Shown here: in pieces, positions 55,508-64,000 of the stretch
Numbering within the stretch: the stretch's first letter is position 1
Layout: the number at the start of each line of letters is the position of its first letter
Origin: Rhodobacterales bacterium 32-67-9
Lineage (GTDB): Bacteria; Pseudomonadota; Alphaproteobacteria; Rhodobacterales; Rhodobacteraceae
Direction of reading: 5' to 3'
Length of the DNA stretch: 64,000 nt
Assembly: GCA_002280515.1 (NCBI GenBank)
Contig: NCEA01000010.1
Span: 62,001 to 126,000 of the forward strand
Made by a program: the position numbers and the translations under genes
The notes under the pieces: model-generated
Told to the model about the DNA's origin: nothing
Database searches by the model: none
The model's input: the letters and a program-made list of their open reading frames with translations, nothing else

Positions 55508-57040
55508 TCAATCGCGCGGTGCGGCCCCGCCCGCCGCGGTGCGGTCGGCGATGAAGCGGGCGATCCGTTCGCCCCTGTCGCCGGCGCCTTCGGGCGGGCG
55601 GAAGTCGGCGAGCACCTGCTGCCAGATCGTCGTCGCCCGTTCGGTCGCGGTCTTGCTGCCCGCCGCCTCCCAGGAGCCGAAGTTGGAGAGGTCCGCGACC
55701 AGCGGCGCGTAGAAGGCGCGGTCGAAGCGCTCCATCGTGTGCGGGGTGGCGAAGAAATGGCCGCCGGGCTGGACGTCGGCCAGCGCCTGCCAGGCGAGGT
55801 CGGCCGTGGCCGAGGTCAGCGGCTGGCACAGCTCGGCCAGCGTCTGCAGCGCCTCGATGTCGTTGATGAACTTCTCGTAGCCGAACGAGAGCCCGCCTTC
55901 GAGCCAGCCGGCGGAATGGACGGTCAGCGTCGCGTTTGCCATGAGGTTGGCCCAGAGCCCCATGTGGTTTTCCCCCGCCGCCTGCATGTCGGCGGTGTTG
56001 GCGGCCGACCCGGCCGCCGAGCGCCATGGCAGGCCGACATGGCGCGCGAGTTGCCCGGTGCCGATCGCCATGCGGATATGGGTCGGCGTGCCGAAGGCGG
56101 GCGCGCCGGACCTCATGTCGACGTTGGAGGAGAACCCGCCATAGCTGACCGGCGCGCCGGGGTTGGCGAGCTGGGCGAGCGTGATCCCGGCAAGACATTC
56201 GGCATGTTGCAGCACCAGCGCGCCCTCGACCGTGACCGGCGCCATGGCGCCAGCGAGGCAGAAGGGCGTGATGATCGACATCTGGCCGGCGCGGGCGAAG
56301 TCGATGATGCCCTCGGCCATCGGCTTGTCGATCTGGCGCGGCGAATTGGTGTTGATCACCGTCGAGCACCAGGTGCCGTCGCGGAAATCGGCATCCGTGA
56401 GGTTGAGCGCGAGTTGGATCATCTCGAAGCTCTCGGTGACCTGGCCGCGGCCGCGCGCATAGACGAACATCGGCTTGTCGCCGAGCGTCACCTGGCCGCG
56501 CATCATAGCGTAGTGGCGCAGCGGCGTCGGCACGTCCTGCGGTTCGGCCGAGGGGCCGAGCTTGTGGATGACGTCGAAGCTCTGATGCAGCTTCAGCGCC
56601 TCCTCGAAGGTGGCAAGGTTGCCGGGCCGCCGGCCACGCAGCGCGTCGGTGGCGTTCGGGCAGCCGCCGCCAGGCGCGAAGAGCAGCGCGCCGTCTTCGT
56701 AGTCAAGCTCCCGGCCGGGATTGGCGGCACGCATCCGGATCGATTTCGGCGCGGAGGCGAGTGCCGCCGCCACCATGTCGCGGCCGATGCGGACCATCTC
56801 GGTCGTCTCGTCCACCAGCGCGCCGCCGGCCGCATAGATCGCCCGCGCTTCGGGCAAAAGGACCTTGAGGCCAAGCTCCTCCAGAAGCTTCAGCGCCATC
56901 TCGTGGATCGCCGCGACCGCGTCGTCGCTGATCACCTTCTGCGGCGGGAACGGGTGGCGCAACTGGCGGTAGTTCACCTGCCGCGCCGGGGCGGCGCTGC
57001 GGCGGGCCTCGCGGCCACGGCGGTGGTGGGGTTCGTCCAT
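55508..57040 (-). CDS. MttB-family (trimethylamine methyltransferase-like) methyltransferase, non-pyrrolysine
   Basis: The 510-aa protein starts at ATG 57040 (MDEPHHRRGREARRS), then matches MttB: NYRQLRHPFPPQKVISDDAV, GLKVLLPEARAIYAAGGALV, FAPGGGCPNATDALRGRRPG, and SYGGFSSNVDMRSGAPAFGT. No in-frame amber codon is present, so it is not the pyrrolysine TMA enzyme; such homologues often act on glycine betaine, proline betaine or other quaternary amines and need a corrinoid protein, which is not adjacent. It is the last gene of a LIV-type transporter cluster. Confidence 0.88.
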   Translation of the reverse strand: MDEPHHRRGREARRSAAPARQVNYRQLRHPFPPQKVISDDAVAAIHEMALKLLEELGLKVLLPEARAIYAAGGALVDETTEMVRIGRDMVAAALASAPKSIRMRAANPGRELDYEDGALLFAPGGGCPNATDALRGRRPGNLATFEEALKLHQSFDVIHKLGPSAEPQDVPTPLRHYAMMRGQVTLGDKPMFVYARGRGQVTESFEMIQLALNLTDADFRDGTWCSTVINTNSPRQIDKPMAEGIIDFARAGQMSIITPFCLAGAMAPVTVEGALVLQHAECLAGITLAQLANPGAPVSYGGFSSNVDMRSGAPAFGTPTHIRMAIGTGQLARHVGLPWRSAAGSAANTADMQAAGENHMGLWANLMANATLTVHSAGWLEGGLSFGYEKFINDIEALQTLAELCQPLTSATADLAWQALADVQPGGHFFATPHTMERFDRAFYAPLVADLSNFGSWEAAGSKTATERATTIWQQVLADFRPPEGAGDRGERIARFIADRTAAGGAAPRD

Positions 57041-57129
57041 CTCGGTTCTCCCTGCCTTGCCGGCAGGCTTGCCGATACGCCGGCCCGCGTCTGGCCTGTC
57101 CGCGACATGTCCGGGTTGAGGCGCGCGCC

Positions 57130-57819
57130 TCAGACGCCGAGGAGGCGCTCTGCGGTATCGTCGTCGAGCCGCGCCATCCGGCCCGACCAGACCGAGGCGC
57201 CGCGCTCGAGGATCACGGCGCGGTCGGCGACCGCGCGAAGCTCGGCCAGCGACTTGTCGACCAGAAGGATCGACATGCCCTGCCCCTTCAGTGCCCGGAT
57301 CGCCGCCCAGATCTCCTGCCGCACCACCGGGGCCAGCCCCTCCGTCGCCTCGTCGAGGATGAGAAGCCGCGGATTGGTCAGGAGCGCCCGGCCGATCGCC
57401 AGCATCTGCTGTTCGCCGCCCGAGAGCGTCCGCGCCGCCTGCCCCATCCGTTCGCCGAGCCGGGGAAAAAGGTCGCAGACGCGGGCCAGCGTCCAGTCGC
57501 CGGGCCGCTGGGCGACGCTCAGGTTCTCGGCCACCGTCAGGGGCGCGAAGCAGCGCCGGCCCTCGGGCACCAGCCCGAGGCCCGCCCGCGCGGCGCGGTG
57601 TGCCGGCAGCCGCGCCATGTCGCGCCCGTCGAAGAAGATCGTGCCGCCGGTCAATGGCAGGAGCCGCATGATCGTGCGGATCGTCGTCGTCTTGCCCATG
57701 CCGTTGCGGCCCATCAGCGCCACGACCTCGCCGTCCGAAAGATGCAGGTCGACACCGAAAAGCGCCTGCACCGGCCCGTAGCCGGCGGTGACGCCCTGAA
57801 GGTCGAGGAGCGCCGTCAT
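57130..57819 (-). CDS. LivF-type ABC transporter ATPase
   Basis: The 229 aa carry Walker A GRNGMGKTT, ABC signature LSGGEQQMLAIGRALL and Walker B LLILDEATEGLAP. The EGLAP after the Walker B Glu is typical of LivF. It overlaps the LivG-type gene by ATGA and precedes the MttB-like gene. Confidence 0.94.
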   Translation of the reverse strand: MTALLDLQGVTAGYGPVQALFGVDLHLSDGEVVALMGRNGMGKTTTIRTIMRLLPLTGGTIFFDGRDMARLPAHRAARAGLGLVPEGRRCFAPLTVAENLSVAQRPGDWTLARVCDLFPRLGERMGQAARTLSGGEQQMLAIGRALLTNPRLLILDEATEGLAPVVRQEIWAAIRALKGQGMSILLVDKSLAELRAVADRAVILERGASVWSGRMARLDDDTAERLLGV

Positions 57820-58565
57820 GCATCTTCCCCGAGATAGGAGCGGCGGACTTCGTCGTTGGCACGGATCTCGGCCACCGTGCCGGTGGCGATGATCCGGCCG
57901 TAGACGAGGACCGAGATGCGGTCGGCCAGCGCGAAGACCGCGTCCATGTCGTGTTCGACGAGAAGGATCGGCGCCTCGGCCTTCAACTCGGCGAGGATCG
58001 CGGTCAGGTCGCGGGCGCCCTCGGCCCCCATGCCTGCCATCGGTTCGTCGAGAAGAAAGGCGCGCGGGCGCATCGCGAGCGCCATCGCGATCTCCAGCCG
58101 GCGCCGCTCGCCATGCGAGAGCGCGCGGGCCGGCACCGCCTCGCGCCCCGAGAGACCGGCATGGGCGAGGTGGAAGAACGCCGGATCGGTGAGGCGGCGG
58201 TCGCGAAGGGCCGGGCGGACGAAACCGAAGGTGCGCCCGGACGCGCCCGCGACCGCGAGCATGACATTTTCGAGCGCGGTGAAATCGGGAATCACCGAGG
58301 AGACCTGGAAGCTTCGCGCAAGGCCGAGGCGGGCGCGTTCGGCCGGGCCGAGACGGTCGATCGACTGGCCCTCGAAGGTGACCTGGCCGCTGTCGGGCCG
58401 AAGCTCTCCGGCGATCAGCTTGATCAGCGTCGACTTGCCGGCGCCGTTCGGGCCGATCAGCGCGTGGATCTCGCCGGGCCGGAGGTCGAGCGACACGTCG
58501 TCGGTCGCCGTCAGGGCGCCGAAGGTCTTGCTCAGGTGCCCAAGCGACAGGATCGGTTCAGACAT
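57816..58565 (-). CDS. LivG-type ABC transporter ATPase
   Basis: The 249-aa ATPase has Walker A GPNGAGKST, ALSHGERRRLEIAMALAM and FLLDEPMAGMGAEGARDL. The start at 58565 gives MSEPILSLGHLSK and overlaps the LivM stop (eight bases). It pairs with LivF. Confidence 0.94.
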   Translation of the reverse strand: MSEPILSLGHLSKTFGALTATDDVSLDLRPGEIHALIGPNGAGKSTLIKLIAGELRPDSGQVTFEGQSIDRLGPAERARLGLARSFQVSSVIPDFTALENVMLAVAGASGRTFGFVRPALRDRRLTDPAFFHLAHAGLSGREAVPARALSHGERRRLEIAMALAMRPRAFLLDEPMAGMGAEGARDLTAILAELKAEAPILLVEHDMDAVFALADRISVLVYGRIIATGTVAEIRANDEVRRSYLGEDA

Positions 58566-59538
58566 GGCGGCGCCGCGCGACAAGCCCCATCAGCCCACGC
58601 GGGGCAAAGAGGACGATGACGAGGAGGAGGAGCCCCAAAAGCGCCTGCCAGTGGTCGCTGACCGGGCCAAGGAGGTATTCGAGCGCGATGAAGACCGCCG
58701 CCCCGGCGATCGGGCCGGCCAGCCGCCCGACCCCGCCGAGGATGACGAAGACCATGATCTCGCCCGACATGTGCCAGGACAGCATCGCCGGGCTGACGAA
58801 CCGGCTGAGGTCGGCGAAGAGCGCGCCGGCGAGCCCCGCGACCATGCCGGAAAGGACGAAGGCGGTGAGGCGGACGGCTAAGGGCCGGATGCCGACGGCG
58901 ATCACCCGCGCCTCGTTCTCCTTCGCGGCGCGCAGCGCAAGGCCGAACCGGGACTGGGTGAGAAGCGCGACAAGGATCATCGCCCCGCCGAGCAGTGTCG
59001 CGCAGATCGCGAAGAACTGCAGCGGCGCGAAGGTGTTGGCGCCGGGGAAGCTGTTGCGGACATAGAAGGACAGCCCGTCCTCGCCGCCATAGGCCGGCCA
59101 TGAGACGGCGAAATAATAAAGCATCTGGGCGAAGGCGAGCGTCACCATGATGAAATAGACCCCGGTGGTGCGCAGCGAGAGCGCGCCGATCGCCAGCGCC
59201 GCGAGGCCCGAGACGAGGATCGCGGCGGGCCAGATCGCCAGCATCTCGGCCGTGCCCGCCACGGTGAAGGGGAAGGTTATGACGGGCGTACCGGCGGCCG
59301 CATGGCTCGCCAGGATCGCGGTGACATAGCCGCCGATCCCGAAGAAGGCGGCATGGCCGAACGAGACGAGCCCGCCGTAACCGAGCGCGAGGTTGAGCCC
59401 GACGCCCGCCAGCCCGAGGATCGCCACCTTGGTCGCGAGCGTGACGATATAGGGGTTGCCGGTGGCGTCGGCGCCGGCCGCAACCGCGACGAGCGCGGCG
59501 AAGACGAGGGCATTGGCCAGCGCCCCGCCCCGGCTCAT
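58558..59538 (-). CDS. LivM-type ABC permease
   Basis: The 326-aa inner-membrane protein has about nine helices and the LivM signature NLALGYGGLVSFGHAAFFGI and RFGLALRAAKENEARVIAVG. Its ATG overlaps the LivH stop by ATGA. Confidence 0.94.
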   Translation of the reverse strand: MSRGGALANALVFAALVAVAAGADATGNPYIVTLATKVAILGLAGVGLNLALGYGGLVSFGHAAFFGIGGYVTAILASHAAAGTPVITFPFTVAGTAEMLAIWPAAILVSGLAALAIGALSLRTTGVYFIMVTLAFAQMLYYFAVSWPAYGGEDGLSFYVRNSFPGANTFAPLQFFAICATLLGGAMILVALLTQSRFGLALRAAKENEARVIAVGIRPLAVRLTAFVLSGMVAGLAGALFADLSRFVSPAMLSWHMSGEIMVFVILGGVGRLAGPIAGAAVFIALEYLLGPVSDHWQALLGLLLLVIVLFAPRGLMGLVARRRHV

Positions 59539-60446
59539 GCCCGGGCCCCGTAAAGCCCGGTCGGCCGCCAGACGAGGACCAGCGCCATCAGCACGTAGAT
59601 CAGCATCGACGCCAGCGCCGAGCCGACCGAGGTCGCCGCCGATGCCTCCATGAACCGCGCGAAGAAGGCCGGCAGAAGGGCTTTTCCGAGCGTGTCGGTC
59701 ATTCCGACGAGCAGCGCGCCGACCAGCGCCCCCTTGATCGAACCGATGCCGCCGATGACCACGGTGACGAAGGCGAGGATGAGGACCGGCTCTCCCATCC
59801 CGACCTGCACCGACTGGACCGAGCCGACGAGCGCACCGGCAAGCCCCGCAAGCGCCGCGCCGAGCGCGAAGACGATGGTGTAAAGCGTCGCGATATCGAC
59901 GCCGAGGGCGGCGACCATCTCGCGGTCGGCCTCGCCCGCGCGGATGCGGATGCCGAGCCGGGTGCGACCGATGAGCCAGAAGAGGCCGATCGCGACCAGG
60001 GCGCCTGTGCCGATGATCGCCAACCGGAAGGCCGGATAGACAAGCCCTCCGGGCAATGTCACCGCGCCCGACAGGACCGGCGGCAGCGAGAGATAGAGCG
60101 GAAACGAACCGAAAAGCCAGCGGGTGCCTTCGGAAAAGACGAGGATCAGCGCGAAGGTTGCCAGCACCTGATCGAGGTGGTCGCGCGCGTAGAGCCGGCG
60201 GATCACCACGACCTCAACCAGCGCGCCGAGGGCGGCGGCGGCGGCAAGGCTTGCGGCAAGACCGAGCCAGAACGACCCGGTCAGCGCCGCTACGGCGGCA
60301 CAGGCAAAGGCGCCCGCCATGTAAAGCGAGCCATGCGCAAGGTTGATCAGCCCCATGACGCCGAAGACCAGCGTCAGCCCGGCGGCCATGAGGAAAAGCA
60401 TCATCCCGTATTGCAGGCCATTGAGAACCTGCTCGGCCAGAAGCAT
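59535..60446 (-). CDS. LivH-type ABC permease
   Basis: The 303-aa permease starts at ATG 60446 (MLLAEQVLNGLQYG; a GTG at 60449 is possible) and has GLINLAHGSLYMAGAFACAA, RIRAGEADREMVAALGVD and GIGSIKGALVGALLVGMTDT, all LivH-like. Pairs with LivM. Confidence 0.94.
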   Translation of the reverse strand: MLLAEQVLNGLQYGMMLFLMAAGLTLVFGVMGLINLAHGSLYMAGAFACAAVAALTGSFWLGLAASLAAAAALGALVEVVVIRRLYARDHLDQVLATFALILVFSEGTRWLFGSFPLYLSLPPVLSGAVTLPGGLVYPAFRLAIIGTGALVAIGLFWLIGRTRLGIRIRAGEADREMVAALGVDIATLYTIVFALGAALAGLAGALVGSVQSVQVGMGEPVLILAFVTVVIGGIGSIKGALVGALLVGMTDTLGKALLPAFFARFMEASAATSVGSALASMLIYVLMALVLVWRPTGLYGARA

Positions 60447-60500
60447 CACTGGATCACATCCCCGACGGGCGGGCCGGGGACTGACCCCGGCCCGCTCCGA

Positions 60501-61643
60501 TCACATCTTGCACTCGGCGGCGTAGGCGTCGCCGCGATCCTCAAGGGCGGTGCCGATGATCTTGTTGGTGTAGACATCGCCCTCCTTCACCACTTCGCGG
60601 ACATAGATGTCCTGGATCGGGTGATGGTTCGGGCCGAAGGCGAAATCGCCCCGGACGGAGGCGAAATCGGCCGCCTCCAATGCGGCGCGGAAGGCGTCCT
60701 GATCGGCCACGTCCGCTTTCGCCATCGCCGAAAGGAGAAGGTTCGCGGTATCGAACCCCTGGCTCGAATAGAGCGAGGGCAGACGCCCGTATTCGGCGGT
60801 ATAGGCCGCGACGAAGGCGGCATTGGCCGGATTGTCGATGTCCTTGTTCCACTGCGAGGTGTTCTTCACCCCGAGCGCCGCGTCGCCCACCGCCTGAAGG
60901 ATGTTCTGGTCGAAGGAGAAGGCCGGGCCGATCAGCGGAATGCCGACGCCGGATTCGGCATACTGCTTCATGAAGGCGATGCCCATGCCGCCGGGCAGGA
61001 AGAAAAAGACCGAATCCGCGCCGCTTGCCCGGATCTGCGCGATCTCGGCGGCATAGTCGGTCTGGCCAAGCTGGGTATAAAGCTCGCCCGCCGCCGCGCC
61101 TCCGTAGAAGCGCTTGTAGCCGGCGATGGCGTCGGTGCCGGCGGGATAGTTCGGCGCCAACATGAACGAATTCTTGTAGCCGGCCGAATTCGCATAGGCG
61201 CCGGCGGCCTCGTGCAGGTTGTCGTTCTGCCAGGCGACGTTGAAGTAGTTCTTGTCGCAGCCCGCCCCGGCCAGCGCCGAGGGTCCGGCATTGGGCGAAA
61301 GGTAGAACTTGCCCTGCGCCACGGCGGCAGGCACCACGGCCATCGCGAGGTTCGACCAGATGATGCCGGTGAGCACGTCGACCTGATCGGACTGGATCAT
61401 CTTGTCGGCGATCTGCACGGCGATATCCGGTTTCTGCTGGTCGTCCTCGACGATCAGTTCCACCTCCGGCGCGCCGGCCATCTTGAGGGCAAGCTGGAAC
61501 CCGTCCCGGACGTCGATGCCAAGCCCGGCCCCGCCGCCCGACAAGGTGGTGATCATTCCGACCTTCACCGGCTCCGCCCCGGCCGCCCCGGCGATCATCG
61601 CCGAGGCCGCGAGGCCCGCCATAAAGCTGCGTTTCAGATGCAT
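60501..61643 (-). CDS. LivK-type periplasmic substrate-binding protein
   Basis: Start ATG 61643 (MHLKRSFMAGLAASAMIAGA, a signal peptide cleaved near residue 22). The 380-aa type I periplasmic-binding fold has VKVGMITTLSGGGAGLGIDV, VEDDQQKPDIAVQIADKMIQ and PALFYSS-like regions (RLPSLYSSQGFDTANLLLSA). Amino-acid or amine ligands are likely. It heads the livK-H-M-G-F-MttB cluster, so its ligand is probably the MttB substrate. Confidence 0.93.
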   Translation of the reverse strand: MHLKRSFMAGLAASAMIAGAAGAEPVKVGMITTLSGGGAGLGIDVRDGFQLALKMAGAPEVELIVEDDQQKPDIAVQIADKMIQSDQVDVLTGIIWSNLAMAVVPAAVAQGKFYLSPNAGPSALAGAGCDKNYFNVAWQNDNLHEAAGAYANSAGYKNSFMLAPNYPAGTDAIAGYKRFYGGAAAGELYTQLGQTDYAAEIAQIRASGADSVFFFLPGGMGIAFMKQYAESGVGIPLIGPAFSFDQNILQAVGDAALGVKNTSQWNKDIDNPANAAFVAAYTAEYGRLPSLYSSQGFDTANLLLSAMAKADVADQDAFRAALEAADFASVRGDFAFGPNHHPIQDIYVREVVKEGDVYTNKIIGTALEDRGDAYAAECKM

Positions 61644-61829
61644 GTCGTTCTCCCTGATTGCTTTGGCCGGTATTTCTGCGCGTTTGGCGGCGCCCGTCCA
61701 GCCCTTTCCGGCCCTCGCCCGGTCATTCGCACCCTGGTGGTGCGCCAACCCACCCCGGCGCGGCGCCATTTACGCTTCCCCCCCTTCGGGATTTCCCGTA
61801 AACCGCGCGGCGGAAAGGTGGGTCCGGAA

Positions 61830-62252
61830 ATGCGTCAGACCATCATCGAACGCTGTGAGGCCAAGGGGCTTCGGATGACCGAGCAGCGCCGGGTCATCGC
61901 GCAGGTGCTGGAGGAAAGCGACGACCATCCCGACGCCGAGGTGCTCTATACCCGCGCCTGCGCCGTCGACCCGAAGATTTCGCTGGCGACGGTCTACCGT
62001 ACGCTTCGGCTCTTCGACGAAGCAGGGATTCTCGACAAGCTGGAATTCGGCGACGGGCGCGCGCGCTACGAGGATGCCGAACGCGCCCATCACGACCACC
62101 TGATCGACCTCACGACCGGTGAGGTCATCGAATTCGTCGACGCCGAGATCGAGGCACTTCAGGAAAGGATCGCCGCGCGCCTCGGCTACCGGCTGAAGGG
62201 GCACCGGCTGGAACTGTTCGGCGTGCCGACCAAGCCTGGCCGCAAGGGCTGA
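61830..62252 (+). CDS. fur: Fur-family metal regulator (Fur/Mur)
   Basis: The 140-aa protein has the HTH region RMTEQRRVIAQVLEESDDHP and ISLATVYRTLRLFDEAGILD and the metal region AERAHHDHLIDLTTGEVIEF. In Rhodobacterales the Fur orthologue responds to Mn and Fe (Mur). The start at 61830 (MRQTIIERCEAKGLR) matches the family; SD GGAAAGG is nearby. A transporter follows six bases later. Confidence 0.93.
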   Translation: MRQTIIERCEAKGLRMTEQRRVIAQVLEESDDHPDAEVLYTRACAVDPKISLATVYRTLRLFDEAGILDKLEFGDGRARYEDAERAHHDHLIDLTTGEVIEFVDAEIEALQERIAARLGYRLKGHRLELFGVPTKPGRKG

Positions 62253-62257
62253 GCCAG

Positions 62258-63136
62258 GTGCAGAACCTCCGCGGCATTTTCCTTGTCGTCTTTTCCATGG
62301 CCGCCTTTTCGGCCGAGGACGCGCTGGTCAAGGACCTGACCTCGCGCCAGTCGATCGGCCAGGTCATCCTGACGCTTGGCTTCGGCGGCGCGCTGGTCTT
62401 CTTCGCCATCGCCGGAGATGCCGGCCGGGTCTGGATCCTGCGCGCGCTGACAGTGCCGCAGGTATTGGTGCGGACCCTCGCCGAGGCCGTTTCGGCCGCC
62501 ACCTTCGTCACCGCGCTGTCGCTGGTGCCGATCTCGACGGTGGCAGCGGTCTTCCAGGCGACGCCGCTCGCTGTCGCCGCCGGAGCGGCGCTCGTCTTCG
62601 GCGAGCGTGTCGGCTGGCGGCGCTGGACCGCCATCGTCGTCGGCTTTGCCGGTGTCCTCCTGATCATCCGGCCCGGTCTTGACGGGTTCCGGCCCGAAGC
62701 GATGCTGGTGCTCCTGACCGTGGTTGCGATCGCGCTGCGCGATCTCGTCACCCGCCGGATCCCGCCGGAAGTGCCCTCGGTCGCGATCGCCTTTCACGGC
62801 TTCTTTGCGCTCGTCCTCACCGGCGCGCTGATCCTGGCCTTCTCCGGTGCCCCGGTCCGGCCGACGGCGCCCGACCTCGCCCGCCTCGGCACGGCGGTCC
62901 TCTTCGGCACGTCGGGCTATTATGCCATCGTCGCCGCGATGCGCCTTTCGGATGCCTCGATCCTGATGCCGTTCCGCTACGCACGGCTGATCTTTTCTCT
63001 GATCATCGGCGTGACCGTCTTCTCCGAACGACCTGACGCGCTGACCCTGACCGGCGCCGCGCTGATCCTCGCCGCCGCCTTCTACACCTATCTGCGCGAG
63101 CGGAAGTTAGCGCTAACGTTGGCGCCGGCCGAATAA
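62258..63136 (+). CDS. DMT-superfamily (EamA) transporter
   Basis: GTG start at 62258. The 292-aa ten-helix protein has two EamA repeats (SMAAFSAEDALVKDLTSRQS; GERVGWRRWTAIVVGFAGVL; SDASILMPFRYARLIFSLII). Substrate unknown. Its last codons contain the palindrome before eno. Confidence 0.9.
   Translation: MQNLRGIFLVVFSMAAFSAEDALVKDLTSRQSIGQVILTLGFGGALVFFAIAGDAGRVWILRALTVPQVLVRTLAEAVSAATFVTALSLVPISTVAAVFQATPLAVAAGAALVFGERVGWRRWTAIVVGFAGVLLIIRPGLDGFRPEAMLVLLTVVAIALRDLVTRRIPPEVPSVAIAFHGFFALVLTGALILAFSGAPVRPTAPDLARLGTAVLFGTSGYYAIVAAMRLSDASILMPFRYARLIFSLIIGVTVFSERPDALTLTGAALILAAAFYTYLRERKLALTLAPAE
63106..63117. promoter_or_regulatory. LacI-type palindrome upstream of eno
   Basis: GTTAGCGCTAAC is the same 12-bp palindrome as the core of the edd operator (1415-1426). 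It lies inside the last codons of the DMT transporter and 91 bases before the eno ATG, close to a -35 region. A CceR-like regulator could act here. Confidence 0.6.
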
Positions 63137-63165
63137 TTCTTCCCCTTCGCGCTATCCCGGCGTAA

Positions 63166-64000
<835 letters not shown>

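Noticed and set aside
55232-57781. Long plus-strand open frame opposite the MttB-like and LivF genes
   Set aside because: Covers rplU leader and two genes in antisense; composition is an Arg/Pro/Ala shadow.
60177-62252. 691-codon plus-strand frame ending in the Fur gene
   Set aside because: Only its last 140 codons are real (Fur from 61830); the rest is antisense to livK and livH.

Overview
The window looks like ordinary chromosome from a GC-rich alphaproteobacterium of the Rhodobacterales (Rhodobacteraceae/Paracoccaceae). The evidence is the set of alphaproteobacterial hallmarks: a Bpt-type leucyltransferase, a B12-dependent NrdJ, an alphaproteobacterial LexA site (GAAC-N7-GAAC), trpE next to yibQ and trpGD/trpC-moaC-moeA-lexA, an extended L21, Entner-Doudoroff edd-eda, and many TRAP and LIV-type transport genes. 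I see no insertion sequence, prophage, CRISPR array or rRNA operon; there is one tRNA (Pro, UGG).

Layout. 1-4.1 kb: 3' part of an RlmI-like rRNA methyltransferase, a 56-aa small protein with its own terminator, then edd-eda behind a LacI-type palindrome. 4.1-10 kb: a small membrane protein, a conserved small protein overlapping glnE, a YbaK-type deacylase, a DUF2852 membrane protein behind two near-identical palindromes, and bpt. 10-17 kb: a TRAP transporter operon (dctP-dctQ-dctM types, minus strand) divergent from a Cache-domain histidine kinase and NarL-type regulator. 17-24.6 kb: a YdcZ transporter, a CaCA antiporter, the acetolactate synthase genes with a clear leader-peptide attenuator and an arylsulfotransferase-like gene between the two subunit genes, then an ECF sigma gene flanked by two secreted EF-hand proteins, and a 47-aa basic protein. 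24.7-33.4 kb: nrdJ behind tandem NrdR-like boxes, tRNA-Pro, a tandem cold-shock protein with DUF192, pdxH, and fabI-lysE type-gpt-DUF2127.

33.4-45.7 kb: a broken aminotransferase whose shifted frame runs into ppiD, then trpE, yibQ (opposite strand), trpG-trpD-ung-trpC-moaC-moeA and lexA with a triple half-site SOS operator. 45.6-55.4 kb: comEC, gltX, gltA, DUF2087 protein, an EF-G-like protein lacking the catalytic His, a GNAT acetyltransferase, rpmA and rplU. 55.5-61.6 kb: a complete LIV-type ABC transporter (livK-H-M-G-F order) ending in an MttB-family methyltransferase gene, suggesting uptake and demethylation of a methylated amine. 61.8-64 kb: a Fur-family regulator, a DMT transporter, and the start of eno.

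The most useful observations are regulatory: a complete ilv attenuator with a leader peptide reading Ile-Leu-Val-Leu; the same GTTAGCGCTAAC palindrome before both edd and eno, which could link the Entner-Doudoroff pathway with lower glycolysis through one LacI-family regulator; twin ATGTRAA-N5-TTYACAT sites flanking the DUF2852 promoter; a dyad between an EF-hand gene and a sigma-factor gene; and a dispersed intergenic repeat in two subfamilies. The aminotransferase lesion, the EF-G-like protein and the MttB/LIV operon are the coding-level points that most deserve checking.
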